From Bifidobacterium adolescentis ATCC 15703 (lineage in GTDB: Bacteria > Actinomycetota > Actinomycetes > Actinomycetales > Bifidobacteriaceae), in the NCBI RefSeq assembly GCF_000010425.1, contig NC_008618.1:675946-739945 (forward strand): a stretch of 64,000 nucleotides of DNA, read 5' to 3'. Both the position numbers and the translations under genes were made by a program. How positions within the stretch are numbered: position 1 is the first letter of the stretch; every line of letters starts with the position of its first letter. The notes under the pieces were generated by a model. It was given only the letters and a program-made list of their open reading frames with translations, made no database searches and was not told where the DNA came from. Below, piece by piece: positions 17,272 through 26,021 of this stretch.

Positions 17272-19707
17272 CTAGATCAAATTATGCCTGTCCAGCCATT
17301 TCATAGCCACGGCTCCCATTGGAATTCTCAGCCAATAGAAGGCGATTCGGTAGACGAGAGTAGCGGAGACGGCGATGGTGGAGGGGATGCCCACGGCGGT
17401 GAAGGCCACGGACAACGCGGCTTCGACCGCGCCAAGGCCGCCTGGCGTCGGCACTGCGGAACCGAGCGTATTCGCCAGCAGGAAGATGAATGTGGTCTCC
17501 ACCGGATTGGTGTGGCATCCGAAAGCCATCAATGCAATCCAGAATCCCAATCCGGTCGAGATGTTGAGTATCAGCGCACCGAGAATGCCGAAGGCCAGTT
17601 CTTTCGGATGGGACAGCACGTTGATGAGACTACGTGCGTAGGACTTGACGATGGGCAGGTACTTCTCCGTGACGATGTGCCGCACCGGGGGAATGGCCAT
17701 GGCCGCGGAAATCACCAATGCGACGATGGTGATCACCAAAATCAGCGTGTTGGTGGGAATCATGCCGGACAGTGTGTTGCGTCCGGTGAAGATGCCGATC
17801 AGCAGCAGCAGAATGATGGTGGTGCCGCCCTGCACTGCCCATACGGCGCTCATGATGGCGGTGGCCGCGGTATTGCGGTAGCCGCTCTTGCGCAGGAACT
17901 GCAGGTTGACAAAGGCCGGGCCGACGCCGGCGGGCATGGAGACCGCGGTGAAGCCCGAAGCCATTTGGGAACAGTACAAGCCGATCGGATTGCGTTTATC
18001 GGCATCCATGAAACAGCCAAGGGTCATGGCCGATCCGAACCAAGCCAGCAGTCCGAACAGCACGCATACCAGAGCCATGGCGATGTTGGCCTCTTTGACC
18101 GCCTTGATCATTTCGGCCGGTTGAATCTGGGTGAACACCACATACACGGCGACGACCAGCAGCGCGATCGCGATGAAGGAACGGAAACTGAACCGCGACA
18201 GCGTGACCGTTTCCATGGAATCCGCGACCTCCTGCGGAGCCAAAGCCGCGATACGGGAACGCAGCGTGTTGAGCATGTGCTTGTCGCAGGTGGACAGGGC
18301 GCGTGTCGCCGCCGGAACCGCCGTCTTCTGGATGAATGGCGCCAGATCGATCAGTTGCTCGTCGCCCCACGTCCTGCGGGCGCATGCGATCGCACGGTCG
18401 ATGCCGTTCAACGCTCCGAGCAGAACCAGCAGCTGTACTTTGTCCAGCGCATAGTTTGGCGGCGCGCTGCCATAGTCGCCATTCTGCCATCCTGCGATCA
18501 CCGGCTGTCCGTTTTCCATGCGCGACAACGTTTCGGGAGTGATTCGACGATGGGTGAAGCCGTGCCGGTGCGCTTCGGACAGATAGGTCATGAACAATTC
18601 CATGTCATGGTCGGACATGGTGTTCGGATTGCATTCCAAGGGCATGTGGTCGCGGTGAAACACCAGAATGGACGATTCGCTGCTGTCTGCGACTCCGTAG
18701 ACTCCCGGCACTGTCAATCCGGCGTTCTGCAGGCCGAGAATCATCGCGTAATGGTGGTGGATGGCGTCGAAGGAGGAACGGTCACGGCGCATGGAGACCC
18801 CGGTCAGCCTGACCCATTGCCATAGCTGGTTGAGATAGCCTGCCATATGCACTTGGTTATCGAGAACGGATACCGTGTATTGGTGGCCGTCGACGTCGAT
18901 GGCGTCGTAGATGCGTGAGTTCTCGGTCAGATCATCGTCCAATGTGGTCTTCAGCATGCCGGAATCGGTGTAGGTCGCGAGCCTGCGGGAGAGCGACGCC
19001 ACGTCGATGCCGATGGAACGGAGCGCCTGCGCCACCTGGTTGCCCCAAGCCCCGTTGGTCTGTGTGCCGAGCATGAAACGAATCAGCATACCCAAGGCAC
19101 GTCCCGCGGCAAAGGAGACCAGCACGCCGGAAAGCGAATTCCATGACAGCACCACGAACAGCACTGCGACCGTGTAGAGGATGTTCCAGCCCCATTTGGT
19201 ACCGGAACGGGTGCGACGCGGTCCGGCGACGGTAAGGAATGAGGCCATCGCCGCATAAAAATCGGGAAGCAGTCCGGTTCCCACGGAAGTGCCGTTGGAC
19301 ATCATGGACATGATGAGGGTGCCATTGCCCGAGCCGCTGATAAGAGCGGAAATACCCCATATCGCAGCGAAACCGAGAATAAGGGCGATGGCGGAAACCA
19401 CACTTTGCAGCCATTCCTTGGCGATGAGCAGCTGGATAAGCACGCTGACGGTAATGAAAACTATGGCGATCTGCTGCAACAGCGATGTCGGCACATCCAT
19501 GAGCCAACTGACCACGTGGCCCGCGGAACGCACGTCGGACTCCACTCCGGAGGTGGTGCCATGCAAGTAGATGGAGAACAGGATGACGGCCGCGCCGACA
19601 AGCACGGCGAACAGCGCATGGAGCAGATCCGCGAAATCGCGGTTCCGTTTCGGCGGAACATCCTCAATGCGCGTTTCGTGTTTGCTGGTTGGGAAGTCGT
19701 GAGACAC
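17272..19707 (-). CDS. Multidomain membrane protein with LPG-synthase/flippase-like C-terminus
   Basis: An 811-residue integral membrane protein. Order: cytosolic N-terminus (1-30), about six membrane helices (about 30-220), a soluble region (about 225-490), and a C-terminal block of about seven helices (about 505-800). The block resembles the UPF0104 / lysylphosphatidylglycerol-synthase membrane domain, with SMPAGVGPAFVNLQFL and TPGGLGAVEAALSVAF. The middle region contains SEAHRHGFTHRRITPETLSR and PVIAGWQNGD, reminiscent of a degenerate protein-kinase-like catalytic loop. A role in moving or anchoring lipid-linked sugars or aminoacyl lipids is possible but unproven. The start is GTG with AGG nearby. 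Confidence 0.75.
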   Translation of the reverse strand: MSHDFPTSKHETRIEDVPPKRNRDFADLLHALFAVLVGAAVILFSIYLHGTTSGVESDVRSAGHVVSWLMDVPTSLLQQIAIVFITVSVLIQLLIAKEWLQSVVSAIALILGFAAIWGISALISGSGNGTLIMSMMSNGTSVGTGLLPDFYAAMASFLTVAGPRRTRSGTKWGWNILYTVAVLFVVLSWNSLSGVLVSFAAGRALGMLIRFMLGTQTNGAWGNQVAQALRSIGIDVASLSRRLATYTDSGMLKTTLDDDLTENSRIYDAIDVDGHQYTVSVLDNQVHMAGYLNQLWQWVRLTGVSMRRDRSSFDAIHHHYAMILGLQNAGLTVPGVYGVADSSESSILVFHRDHMPLECNPNTMSDHDMELFMTYLSEAHRHGFTHRRITPETLSRMENGQPVIAGWQNGDYGSAPPNYALDKVQLLVLLGALNGIDRAIACARRTWGDEQLIDLAPFIQKTAVPAATRALSTCDKHMLNTLRSRIAALAPQEVADSMETVTLSRFSFRSFIAIALLVVAVYVVFTQIQPAEMIKAVKEANIAMALVCVLFGLLAWFGSAMTLGCFMDADKRNPIGLYCSQMASGFTAVSMPAGVGPAFVNLQFLRKSGYRNTAATAIMSAVWAVQGGTTIILLLLIGIFTGRNTLSGMIPTNTLILVITIVALVISAAMAIPPVRHIVTEKYLPIVKSYARSLINVLSHPKELAFGILGALILNISTGLGFWIALMAFGCHTNPVETTFIFLLANTLGSAVPTPGGLGAVEAALSVAFTAVGIPSTIAVSATLVYRIAFYWLRIPMGAVAMKWLDRHNLI

Positions 19708-19772
19708 TATTGACCTGCTTTATAGGTACGTGGGTGAATACGTCCGGGTGACATGCACCTATTATCGTCTCC

Positions 19773-19828
19773 GATGATACGCCTTGGGGCGGCTGTGTGA
19801 AAACACAGCCGCCCCAAGGCGTATCATC
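19773..19828 (-). terminator. Perfect 25-base-pair hairpin after purB
   Basis: Arms 19773-19797 and 19804-19828 are perfectly complementary with a 6-base loop (TGAAAA). It begins 26 bases after the purB stop on the minus strand, before the next minus-strand gene. The stem is far longer than termination requires and has no long U-run; it may also block 3' exonucleases. Confidence 0.8.
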
Positions 19829-19854
19829 CGCAAGATGAGTGTGGCGATGCGTTA

Positions 19855-21297
19855 TCAGCGGTCGAAGTCAACCAGCTTGCTGGCAACTCCGGTGTATGTC
19901 GCCGGAGCCAACGCCTTGAGACGCGCCGCAGTGGCTTCGTCGAAGGCCTGCTGGTCGATGAACCGTTCGACGTCATCCTTGGAGATCTCGTGACCGCGCA
20001 TGAGCTCCTTGACCTTCTCGTACGGCTTATCCATACCCGGCAGTCCGGCAAGCTCGCAGGCGCGCATGGCGGTCTGAATCGGCTCGCCGAGCACCTCCCA
20101 ATTGGAATCGAGCTCGGCCTGGATGACAACATCGTTCGGATGGATGGAGTTCAGACCACCCATCAGATTGTTCAACGCCAGCAGCGAATAACCCAGCGCG
20201 GAGCCGATGTTGCGCTGCGTGGTGGAGTCGGTCAGATCGCGCTGCCAACGTGATTCGACCAGCGTCGCCGACAAAGTGTCCAACAGCGAGCAGGAGATCT
20301 CCAGATTGGCTTCGGCGTTCTCGAAACGAATCGGATTGACCTTGTGCGGCATGGTGGAGGAACCGGTCGCGCCCTTGACCGGTACCTGCGCGAACACGCC
20401 ACGGGAGATGTACATCCACACGTCCACACACAGGTTGTGCAGGATACGGTTGGTGTGGCTGATGGTACCGTACAGTTCGGCCTGCCAATCATGCGATTCG
20501 ATCTGCGTGGTCAACGGATTCCACGTCAGACCCATACGGTTGGTGACGAACTCGCGGGAGACGGCCACCCAGTCAACATCAGGGCAGGCGGCCAGATGCG
20601 CACCGAACGTGCCGGTCGCGCCATTGATCTTACCGAGATATTCCTGGGCCTTGACCTTGTTGAGCTGACGGTTCAGACGATACACATAAACAGCCAGTTC
20701 CTTGCCCAGCGTGGTCGGCGTGGCAGGCTGGCCATGGGTCAGCGACAGCATGGCCTTGTCGCGGTAGGCGTCGGCCTTCTGTGCCAGATGGTCGACAATG
20801 GCCTGTGCTGCGGGCAGCCACACCTGCTCCACACCGTTCTTCACGCAACGGGCGATGGATAGGTTGTTGATATCCTCGGACGTGCAGGCAAAATGCACGA
20901 GAGTCTTCAATCCGGTCAGCTGGGTGTCATGACCCAACACATCGGCGGCCTTCTCCAGCTGGTCGTCGATGTAATACTCCACGGCCTTCACATCATGGTG
21001 GGTCTTAGCCTCATAAGCGGCATGCTGGGCAATGCCTTCGGCTCCGAAATTCTCCGGAATGGAACGCAGATACGCCTGCTCATCATCGGTGAGCGGCTTG
21101 ACACCCGGAACGATGGTCTGATTGCCGTTGCCCTCGAAACCGTTGGCAAGCAGAATCATCCACTCGACTTCGACGCGCATGCGCTCGCGGTTCAACGCCG
21201 GTTCGCTCATGTATTCGACAAGGGGAGCGGTCTGCTTGTGGTAGCGGCCGTCAAGAGGGGTCAGTGCGATTGCGGGGGAGATGTCAGTAAGCTTCAT
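19855..21297 (-). CDS. purB: Adenylosuccinate lyase
   Basis: Cleaves SAICAR to AICAR and adenylosuccinate to AMP, releasing fumarate. The 480-residue protein shows the superfamily signature GSSTMPHKVNPIRFENAE and the THGQPATPTTLGKEL and TSEDINN substrate segments. Homologues begin MKLTDISPAIALTPLDGRYH, giving 21297; the frame opens at 21309. No Shine-Dalgarno precedes this ATG, but TATGCT ends 7 bases before it, so the mRNA is probably leaderless. Confidence 0.95.
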   Translation of the reverse strand: MKLTDISPAIALTPLDGRYHKQTAPLVEYMSEPALNRERMRVEVEWMILLANGFEGNGNQTIVPGVKPLTDDEQAYLRSIPENFGAEGIAQHAAYEAKTHHDVKAVEYYIDDQLEKAADVLGHDTQLTGLKTLVHFACTSEDINNLSIARCVKNGVEQVWLPAAQAIVDHLAQKADAYRDKAMLSLTHGQPATPTTLGKELAVYVYRLNRQLNKVKAQEYLGKINGATGTFGAHLAACPDVDWVAVSREFVTNRMGLTWNPLTTQIESHDWQAELYGTISHTNRILHNLCVDVWMYISRGVFAQVPVKGATGSSTMPHKVNPIRFENAEANLEISCSLLDTLSATLVESRWQRDLTDSTTQRNIGSALGYSLLALNNLMGGLNSIHPNDVVIQAELDSNWEVLGEPIQTAMRACELAGLPGMDKPYEKVKELMRGHEISKDDVERFIDQQAFDEATAARLKALAPATYTGVASKLVDFDR

Positions 21298-21336
21298 AGA
21301 CAACAGCATACGTTCAGCCGTGAACCATTGGTCCCG

Positions 21337-22896
21337 TCATTTGCTGATGCGTCCCTCATAATACTGGACCTCCTCCAGCTCGCCTTCCACGACCTCTTGG
21401 AAATGACGGTCATGGTCCAGCACGGATTTGCTTCCGGTGTCGTAGGCGTACCGGTATCCCGCCTCATGGTATTTCGGGTAGTGCGTGGAGTTCTTCTCCC
21501 CGGACGAATCACTGACTTCGGCTCCTGGAAAAGCCCTCTTCGGCGCATCTTCCTCATGGACGGAGCATCGTATGGTGAGCCAGTTCTCCGTATGGGGGTT
21601 GGCCTCCCCGTCAAGTGCCGCGATGCCTTCATCATCCATCTCGATGGCGGTGACCCGTGTTTTCTCGGGAATCTCGAAATTCGCTATCGGGGAGCCAAGC
21701 GTGGCGATATGTTGTATGTCGTATTTGTCTTGGAAATCCGTCGCCGCCGCTGCCGCGATGATGCCGCCCTGCGAATGGCCGACGATTTCCACGGGATCAT
21801 CCGGCTGGATGCCAGCCTGTTTCATGGTCTCATCCAGGAAACGGAGGCTTTCCGCGGTTCCGCGCTGCCGCTCATCGGCACTCATCAGCTCGAAATTGGT
21901 GTACCAGTCCATAGGCGAATCGTGATTGCCGTCGGTCCCGGGAATGATGATCCTCCAAGCATATGTGCCATCGGCTTTGCGGTACTTGCAGCATGCGATG
22001 GTTCCGTATTCCAGACCGCTTTCACGTTCGCCGTTGAGAGGTCCTTCGGACAGCCGCCGTTGGTCGGCGATGGCGTCCTTCGTGCTTGTACCGCCTCTGA
22101 CCACTTTGGTTTTCGGATACACACGGGTTACGGAGAGATTGTCTCCATGGTCTTTGTCGAAGTACGGTATGAGCAGTCTGTCGATTTTCTTAAGACCGCG
22201 ATTGACCGAGCCTTTGCCGGAAAGCCCCTCTGCTATAACCGCTCCCGGTTTGGTGACCATGAATAAGGTTTTCGTGATGTATTCCAGGATGGACGTGTCT
22301 TTTGAAGGTCGTTCCTGTATGTTCAATCGGCTCGCATGCTCTCCGAGGACGCTCACGAAGCTTTCCTGCATCCATGCGGTGGATTCCACAAGATAGAATT
22401 TGTTGAATTTCCCCTCTTTGGCGTAACTGCGTCTTACCCCCATCAGTGCGCTGGCGGTCAAGGCGAGAATCGCGGATTCCCGTGATGACATGAAAAGCCC
22501 TCGCAACATGATATCCAGCCCTTTCCTACTGGCTTCCTCAGCTTGGGCGTATAAGGATTGGGCTTGTGCGATCAATGATGATAGCTCATTAAGCTGGGAT
22601 GCCATGGATTGCAGGGCCTCGGCATGTGCTTCGCAACGTCCGAGCAGCTGCCGGTACGGCAATTCGATATGGTCCTGCGCCGTACACCGTGGACTTGCCC
22701 CGGTCAAAGCGGACAGGAGCGGTGTGGCGCGAGGGTGGATTTTGAGTTCATAGCCTGCGGCAATGAAGGATCTACGGGAAGTGCCAAGACGATTCGCTTG
22801 ATCTCTGAGGATTCTTGAAGCATTGAAGTATTCCCGGTATTCGGCGGTGGTGAATCTCTTTCCGCCAACGATGCGGGCCGTCACTCGTTGGTTCAT
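21337..22896 (-). CDS. Lipase-like protein with helical N-terminus, possible type VII secretion substrate
   Basis: A 519-residue protein. The N-terminal 130 residues are mostly helical (HAEALQSMASQLNELSSLIAQAQSLYAQAEEAS at about 92-125), like the targeting region of LXG/WXG-type substrates. The C-terminal half is an alpha/beta hydrolase of lipase type: oxyanion-loop-like IIIPGTDGN, nucleophile elbow VEIVGHSQGGI (about 364-374), then LGSPIANF, an acid in MDDEGIAALDGE and a His in THYPKYHEAGY. No signal peptide is visible. It overlaps by ATGA the small WXG-like gene upstream. Base composition looks less GC-rich than its neighbours. Substrate and secretion are not shown; a cytosolic esterase is the alternative. 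Confidence 0.7.
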   Translation of the reverse strand: MNQRVTARIVGGKRFTTAEYREYFNASRILRDQANRLGTSRRSFIAAGYELKIHPRATPLLSALTGASPRCTAQDHIELPYRQLLGRCEAHAEALQSMASQLNELSSLIAQAQSLYAQAEEASRKGLDIMLRGLFMSSRESAILALTASALMGVRRSYAKEGKFNKFYLVESTAWMQESFVSVLGEHASRLNIQERPSKDTSILEYITKTLFMVTKPGAVIAEGLSGKGSVNRGLKKIDRLLIPYFDKDHGDNLSVTRVYPKTKVVRGGTSTKDAIADQRRLSEGPLNGERESGLEYGTIACCKYRKADGTYAWRIIIPGTDGNHDSPMDWYTNFELMSADERQRGTAESLRFLDETMKQAGIQPDDPVEIVGHSQGGIIAAAAATDFQDKYDIQHIATLGSPIANFEIPEKTRVTAIEMDDEGIAALDGEANPHTENWLTIRCSVHEEDAPKRAFPGAEVSDSSGEKNSTHYPKYHEAGYRYAYDTGSKSVLDHDRHFQEVVEGELEEVQYYEGRISK

Positions 22897-23213
22897 GCCG
22901 CACCTGCCGACCAGAGAAGACGTGACGTGGCGATCATATCGTCACGTAGCAGAGCGGATTGCCGTGCGATGCGATTGAGACGGGTGCGGTATTCCTCGGC
23001 CGCGGTGCCGGTCCAGTCGGCCAGTCTGTTGGAGGCTATTGCCGCATCAAGTTCATCGAGAAGCCGTGACGCGGCAACAAGTTTCGCATTGATCAATGTT
23101 TGGGTGGTCCGCACGCCAATTCGGCAACGACAGGACATTCCCGACAGGGATGCCAACGAATTGAAGGCTGCGACGCCTGGGGCGGCACCAAGAAAAGCAT
23201 TTGAAACGTTCAT
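22893..23213 (-). CDS. Small WXG100-like protein, partner of the lipase-like gene
   Basis: A protein of about 106 residues starting MNVSNAFLGAAPG (ATG 23213; another ATG at 23222 is 9 bases upstream). Two helical halves flank DWTGTAAEEYRTRLNRI (about 68-84), a W-x-G turn followed by a YxxxL pattern typical of WXG100 proteins. No Shine-Dalgarno precedes either ATG. It is translationally coupled to the lipase-like gene. Toxin or effector genes of type VII systems are often paired with such small proteins; no secretion ATPase is in this window, so the function is inferred from form and context. Confidence 0.6.
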   Translation of the reverse strand: MNVSNAFLGAAPGVAAFNSLASLSGMSCRCRIGVRTTQTLINAKLVAASRLLDELDAAIASNRLADWTGTAAEEYRTRLNRIARQSALLRDDMIATSRLLWSAGAA

Positions 23214-23221
23214 GGCAGCCA

Positions 23222-23273
23222 TTTGACCACATTCGGTGTTGACGCCAATCGGAAAACAGAGCTTGTGGTCAAA
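23222..23273. promoter_or_regulatory. 10-base inverted repeat before the WXG-like gene
   Basis: TTTGACCACA (23222-23231) and TGTGGTCAAA (23264-23273) are perfect 10-base arms separated by 32 bases. On the minus strand the distal arm runs into the first possible ATG (23222). It may be two operator half-sites or a leader hairpin that hides the start region. Confidence 0.5.
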
Positions 23274-23368
23274 GAACGAGTCTATGAAAAACCGTCGGCG
23301 TGTCGTTATTGGGAAAACAACGAAAACCACGTCGACGGCATGTGGATAACTATATTCGAAAAAGCCCC

Positions 23369-23941
23369 CTACCAGGGTTTGGTCTGCGAGGATGACGTGC
23401 TTGGGTTCTTTTTCGCAGCCGAACCTGAATCGTCATTGGGATCCGATTGCGTGGATTGGGCGTTCTGAGCCAATAGCTCCTCTATTTTCCGACGTTGTTC
23501 GTCGGATAGGTTTTCGTCGTTCTTGTGACTTGATTTATCCGATTCCTGAGCGTCGGCGGTGTTTGAATCCGTGGAGGCGGACTGATCGCTCTGCTCGGCT
23601 TTGATCTTCTTGGACGCGTGATCCGTAAGCTGGCTGGAAACATGACTGTTATGCTCGATTGATTCGCGCACTTGGGGCAGCAGCAGCGGCTTCATGGCTG
23701 ATGCCTCGTTGAATTGGGCGTCCGTCTGCTGTTGCCTGGTGTGCAGCTTGTCCCAATCGGCATCGTCTTTTCTGCTGGTCGAGATGTTCTCCTGCAGGCT
23801 TTGCGTGGCCTGGTTGTAGCTATTGACGGCTGCGAGATTCACTATGGCCCATAGGGCGGCCATGACCAGCAACGCCGCCATGACGGCCAAAACGATGCGA
23901 ACCGTCAGCGAGGCACGCGGTTTCATGGTTGTTCTGGTCAT
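23369..23941 (-). CDS. Membrane-anchored protein with charged disordered tail (end of MoxR operon)
   Basis: A 190-residue protein starting MTRTTMKPRASL, with one membrane helix (about 15-38, RIVLAVMAALLVMAALWAIVNLA). A helical region follows, then a Ser/Asp/Lys/Gln-rich tail from about residue 105 (SDQSASTDSNTADAQESDKSS...). It resembles small actinobacterial membrane proteins of unknown function found after von Willebrand A genes. Its ATG overlaps the preceding gene stop (ATGA at 23938-23941). It closes the operon; no clear terminator follows. Confidence 0.65.
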   Translation of the reverse strand: MTRTTMKPRASLTVRIVLAVMAALLVMAALWAIVNLAAVNSYNQATQSLQENISTSRKDDADWDKLHTRQQQTDAQFNEASAMKPLLLPQVRESIEHNSHVSSQLTDHASKKIKAEQSDQSASTDSNTADAQESDKSSHKNDENLSDEQRRKIEELLAQNAQSTQSDPNDDSGSAAKKNPSTSSSQTKPW

Positions 23942-24957
23942 AGCAAACTCCTCGACTGAATTATCCAAGCCCCCAATTCGCATGCGAGCAGCAGCAGCGT
24001 GACGATGGCCAGTGGCCATACGACGGGCATCGTCCTGGTGCGCTTCTTGGTGGTTTGGGTGACTCGCCACTTATCGGACGCTTCCTTGGACACGCCGTCA
24101 CGCATGGTGTTGGAGGCGTTCAACACCAGCGCGGTACCGCTCAACTCGTCGGCGATGGACGCCATCTCATCCTTGTTCATGCGTGACACTCCGGGTTTGC
24201 CGGTATCAGGGTCGGTGACCCACTGGTCCGCATTTCCATCGACGCCGTCGGCGATTACGGGAATGTTGCCTCCCTGCTCGCTGCCGATGGCTACGGTGAA
24301 GGCATCGGATAGGTATCGTCGCAATGATGAGAACGTGCGCCGTGCCTTTGATGAGGTCTGTTCTCCATCGGAAAACAGGTACAGCACGATCGCATCATCG
24401 GGATGCTGATCATGAATGGACTTGCAGGTCAGCAGCAGCTGGTCGATAGGGGCATCCAACGTCGAACCGGCCGAAACGGAAGTCGCCTCGGGCGCGAGTG
24501 TATCCGCCCAATTGTCGATCGCGTTCGAATCCGGGGTCAACGGCACGTCCAACGTGCCGGAAGCTCCGAATCGCAAAGCGGCGAAACTGGAATTGGGATA
24601 TAGCGCGGTGACGTCCTTCACGGCTTGTTTTGCCACGTCGAGACGGCTTGACTGTTCGGCTGAACCATATTGCGCGTCTTTGACGGCCATGGAACCGGTC
24701 ACGTCAACGGCCACCACCACGTCGGTGGCGTTCACCGCACGGCTATTGGTCGGCGCCACGATACTGGGCGTCAATGCCATGACCGACACCGTCAGACAAA
24801 GCAATACGCGCCGAACGCATGCCCAAACGGTTTCGTCGCTGTCAGCGCGGCGACGGACATGCAATACGATCTGCGCAATGGCGCAGGCCAGCAGAACCAC
24901 GGCGACGGCTCCGCCGACAGGCCAACCCAAAGCAGGGGAAAGCGTCAGATGGTTCAT
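23938..24957 (-). CDS. Membrane von Willebrand factor A domain protein (BatB-like)
   Basis: A 339-residue protein starting MNHLTLSPALGW, with membrane helices at the N-terminus (about 12-32 and 50-68) and C-terminus (about 315-335). Between them is a VWA domain with the metal-site motif DVTGSMAVKD (DxTGS variant of DxSxS). The arrangement TM-TM-VWA-TM matches BatA/BatB proteins, which hold an adhesion-type domain at the membrane and work with a MoxR ATPase. The ATG at 24957 overlaps the stop of the upstream VWA gene; the frame opens at 25023. Confidence 0.85.
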   Translation of the reverse strand: MNHLTLSPALGWPVGGAVAVVLLACAIAQIVLHVRRRADSDETVWACVRRVLLCLTVSVMALTPSIVAPTNSRAVNATDVVVAVDVTGSMAVKDAQYGSAEQSSRLDVAKQAVKDVTALYPNSSFAALRFGASGTLDVPLTPDSNAIDNWADTLAPEATSVSAGSTLDAPIDQLLLTCKSIHDQHPDDAIVLYLFSDGEQTSSKARRTFSSLRRYLSDAFTVAIGSEQGGNIPVIADGVDGNADQWVTDPDTGKPGVSRMNKDEMASIADELSGTALVLNASNTMRDGVSKEASDKWRVTQTTKKRTRTMPVVWPLAIVTLLLLACELGAWIIQSRSLL

Positions 24958-26021
24958 CTCCTCAACCTCCAAGCCAATGCCAGCCAGACCATCAAAACGA
25001 TGGCCAAGGCCAGTGTCCACCATCCGGGAGCATCCACCATGGCGGCCTTGTTGCTCGACTCGTTTTCATGGTTCCGCCGAGATTCGATTTCCTCGACCAG
25101 CGAAGAGACGGATGCTCCATTCGATTGGGTGAGAAACACCCCATGATGAGCTTCGATGGCGGATTTGAATTTCTGGGTGGTCTCGTCGGCCTCGCTTTGC
25201 TTCGGTCCGGAGAACAATCCATCCACGGTGATTTGGGCCTGCTTGGTCAGGTTCAGCGCCTCGTCAAGCGTATAGGTTGGTTTTCCGGAAACGACGTTGT
25301 CCGTGGCAAGCACGATGGATGCGGCGCGTTGACGCTCGGCATTGTCGGCGCTTGCGTTCCCATAGGCGAATCCGGGAAGCATGGCCGCGCAGCTCACCAC
25401 GCCATCGCCAATCAGCGAAGTGGACTCCTTACGGTTCTGCGTGCCTTCCAGCCAGTCGGAAATCGCCTGATAATCGCTGTCCTTCATCTTGTCGATATCG
25501 TCTTGGGACTCGACGCCTGCGAGGATGCTGCTGGCTTTGCCAAGCTGTTTGGACACCAGTTCGTAGTCGTCGGTCAACGGAAAAACGGTACGTGACGTCG
25601 AATTGAAGATGCTCAGGCCGATTCTCTCGCCCTTGAAGCTGTCGACGAGTTGACGGTAGGTGTCGATGACCTCGCGGTCGTAGGGGAGCGCCGAGCCGGA
25701 AACATCCAAGCACAGCACGATGTCTCGGCTGCTGGCCTTCTCCTCGCCTTCATCCACGGTGCTGGGACGTGCCACCAGAGCCGTGGCGAGTGCCAACGCG
25801 ACCACTAGAAGAATCACCGCCAAACGTGAAAGAACCCTCCACTGGCGGAATAATCTCGATGCGGATTCCGTGTTGAGGTCATCATCCAGGCTGAAGGTGC
25901 GGGCACTCTCGATGCCATCGGTTTTGTGGCGCGCGGCCACCAGCAACGTGACGCCGGCAACGGCCAGCACCACGATGACGCCTGCCAGAAAGGCCCAAGG
26001 CCAATGCCATGACAGTTGCAT
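24954..26021 (-). CDS. Membrane von Willebrand factor A domain protein (BatA-like)
   Basis: A 355-residue protein with membrane helices at about 8-30 and 65-85, a VWA domain starting DIVLCLDVSGSALPYD (intact DxSxS metal site at about 100-106) and a C-terminal helix (about 331-350). It starts immediately after the stop of the upstream gene and overlaps the next VWA gene by ATGA, so both VWA proteins should be made in similar amounts. It is likely a partner of the MoxR ATPase in membrane or envelope protein assembly; the client is unknown. Confidence 0.85.
   Translation of the reverse strand: MQLSWHWPWAFLAGVIVVLAVAGVTLLVAARHKTDGIESARTFSLDDDLNTESASRLFRQWRVLSRLAVILLVVALALATALVARPSTVDEGEEKASSRDIVLCLDVSGSALPYDREVIDTYRQLVDSFKGERIGLSIFNSTSRTVFPLTDDYELVSKQLGKASSILAGVESQDDIDKMKDSDYQAISDWLEGTQNRKESTSLIGDGVVSCAAMLPGFAYGNASADNAERQRAASIVLATDNVVSGKPTYTLDEALNLTKQAQITVDGLFSGPKQSEADETTQKFKSAIEAHHGVFLTQSNGASVSSLVEEIESRRNHENESSNKAAMVDAPGWWTLALAIVLMVWLALAWRLRR

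Noticed and set aside
23223..23468. 81-codon plus-strand frame upstream of the WXG-like gene
   Set aside because: It overlaps the MoxR-operon membrane protein on the other strand and covers the inverted repeat; nothing protein-like is visible.
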